A stretch of DNA of 5,749 nt from JBBQXY01 sp051004815 (lineage in GTDB: Bacteria; Chloroflexota; Ktedonobacteria; Ktedonobacterales; Ktedonobacteraceae). The stretch is from the NCBI GenBank assembly GCA_051004815.1, contig JBPCJY010000152.1, forward strand, positions 1 to 5,749. The letters are read 5' to 3'. This document shows positions 5,651 through 5,749 of the stretch, in pieces. How positions within the stretch are numbered: position 1 is the first letter of the stretch; each line of letters begins with the position of its first letter. The notes under the pieces were generated by a model that saw nothing but the letters and a program-made list of their open reading frames with translations, made no database searches and was not told where the DNA came from. Made by a program: the position numbers and the translations under genes.

Positions 5651-5749
5651 TCGCTTCATGAAGAGGTGATGGTTGTTTCTCCACAAGCGACACAACCCCC
5701 CCCCCTTCCGCACCAAAAAAAAACCCCATTCCCCCCCTCACCTCCTCCA
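5651..5749. other. Gene-free window end with homopolymer, G-poor tract
   Basis: After the last stop codon there is a 10-base palindrome, CTTCATGAAG (5654-5663), and a weak possible stem of GGTTGT (5671-5676) with ACAACC (5692-5697), with no T-run after it. From 5691 the composition changes sharply: a run of ten C (5696-5705), nine A (5715-5723), seven C (5731-5737) and only one G (5710) in 59 bases. No gene or convincing terminator can be read here. It may be real low-complexity DNA or poor-quality sequence at a contig end. Confidence 0.7.

Noticed and set aside
5654..5697. Possible intrinsic terminator after the HTH gene
   Set aside because: The only stem is 6 bp with a 15-base loop and is followed by C residues rather than a T-run.

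Overview
The window is a 5.7-kb piece of bacterial chromosome of moderate GC. It most resembles the Ktedonobacteria branch of Chloroflexota (Ktedonobacter/Dictyobacter type). Three things suggest this: dispersed inverted repeats built on a core reading CATTCTGAGCGCAGCGAAG, an RsmD-family methyltransferase with a non-canonical APPQY motif that I recall from Chloroflexota relatives, and proteins with long Pro/Thr-rich or Asn/Gly/Ser-rich disordered segments. The assignment rests on recall and was not tested by any search. There are no RNA genes, CRISPR arrays, transposases or recognisable defence genes.

The left half (117-2761) is a minus-strand pair. The upstream gene encodes a 219-aa single-pass membrane protein with a C-terminal domain outside the membrane. 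After 38 bp follows an FtsH-like membrane AAA+ zinc protease of 648 aa. Its ATPase and peptidase motifs are intact, but it has almost no extracytoplasmic domain, a Gly/Met-rich insert in the AAA domain and a low-complexity C-terminal tail. The two genes are probably co-transcribed, and the small membrane protein could be a partner or substrate of the protease.

The centre (2762-3201) is a divergent intergenic region of 440 bp. It holds a 172-bp nested inverted repeat (2933-3104) and an extended -10 promoter (3130-3138) for the plus-strand genes. A third copy of the repeat core forms a near-perfect 51-bp hairpin at 1-51, downstream of the protease gene.

The right half (3202-5650) is a plus-strand cluster of three genes. 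The first encodes a 429-aa Pro/Thr-rich linker protein with two similar small helical modules and an acidic stretch. The second is an rsmD-family methyltransferase, overlapping the first by 20 bp and probably translationally coupled to it. The third is a 160-aa protein with a MerR/excisionase-type helix-turn-helix. The last ~60 bases are C- and A-homopolymer rich with a single G, and may be a poor-quality contig end.

Nothing here makes a clear new system. The best leads are the reduced FtsH with its membrane neighbour, the modular protein coupled to rsmD, and the altered catalytic motif of that methyltransferase.
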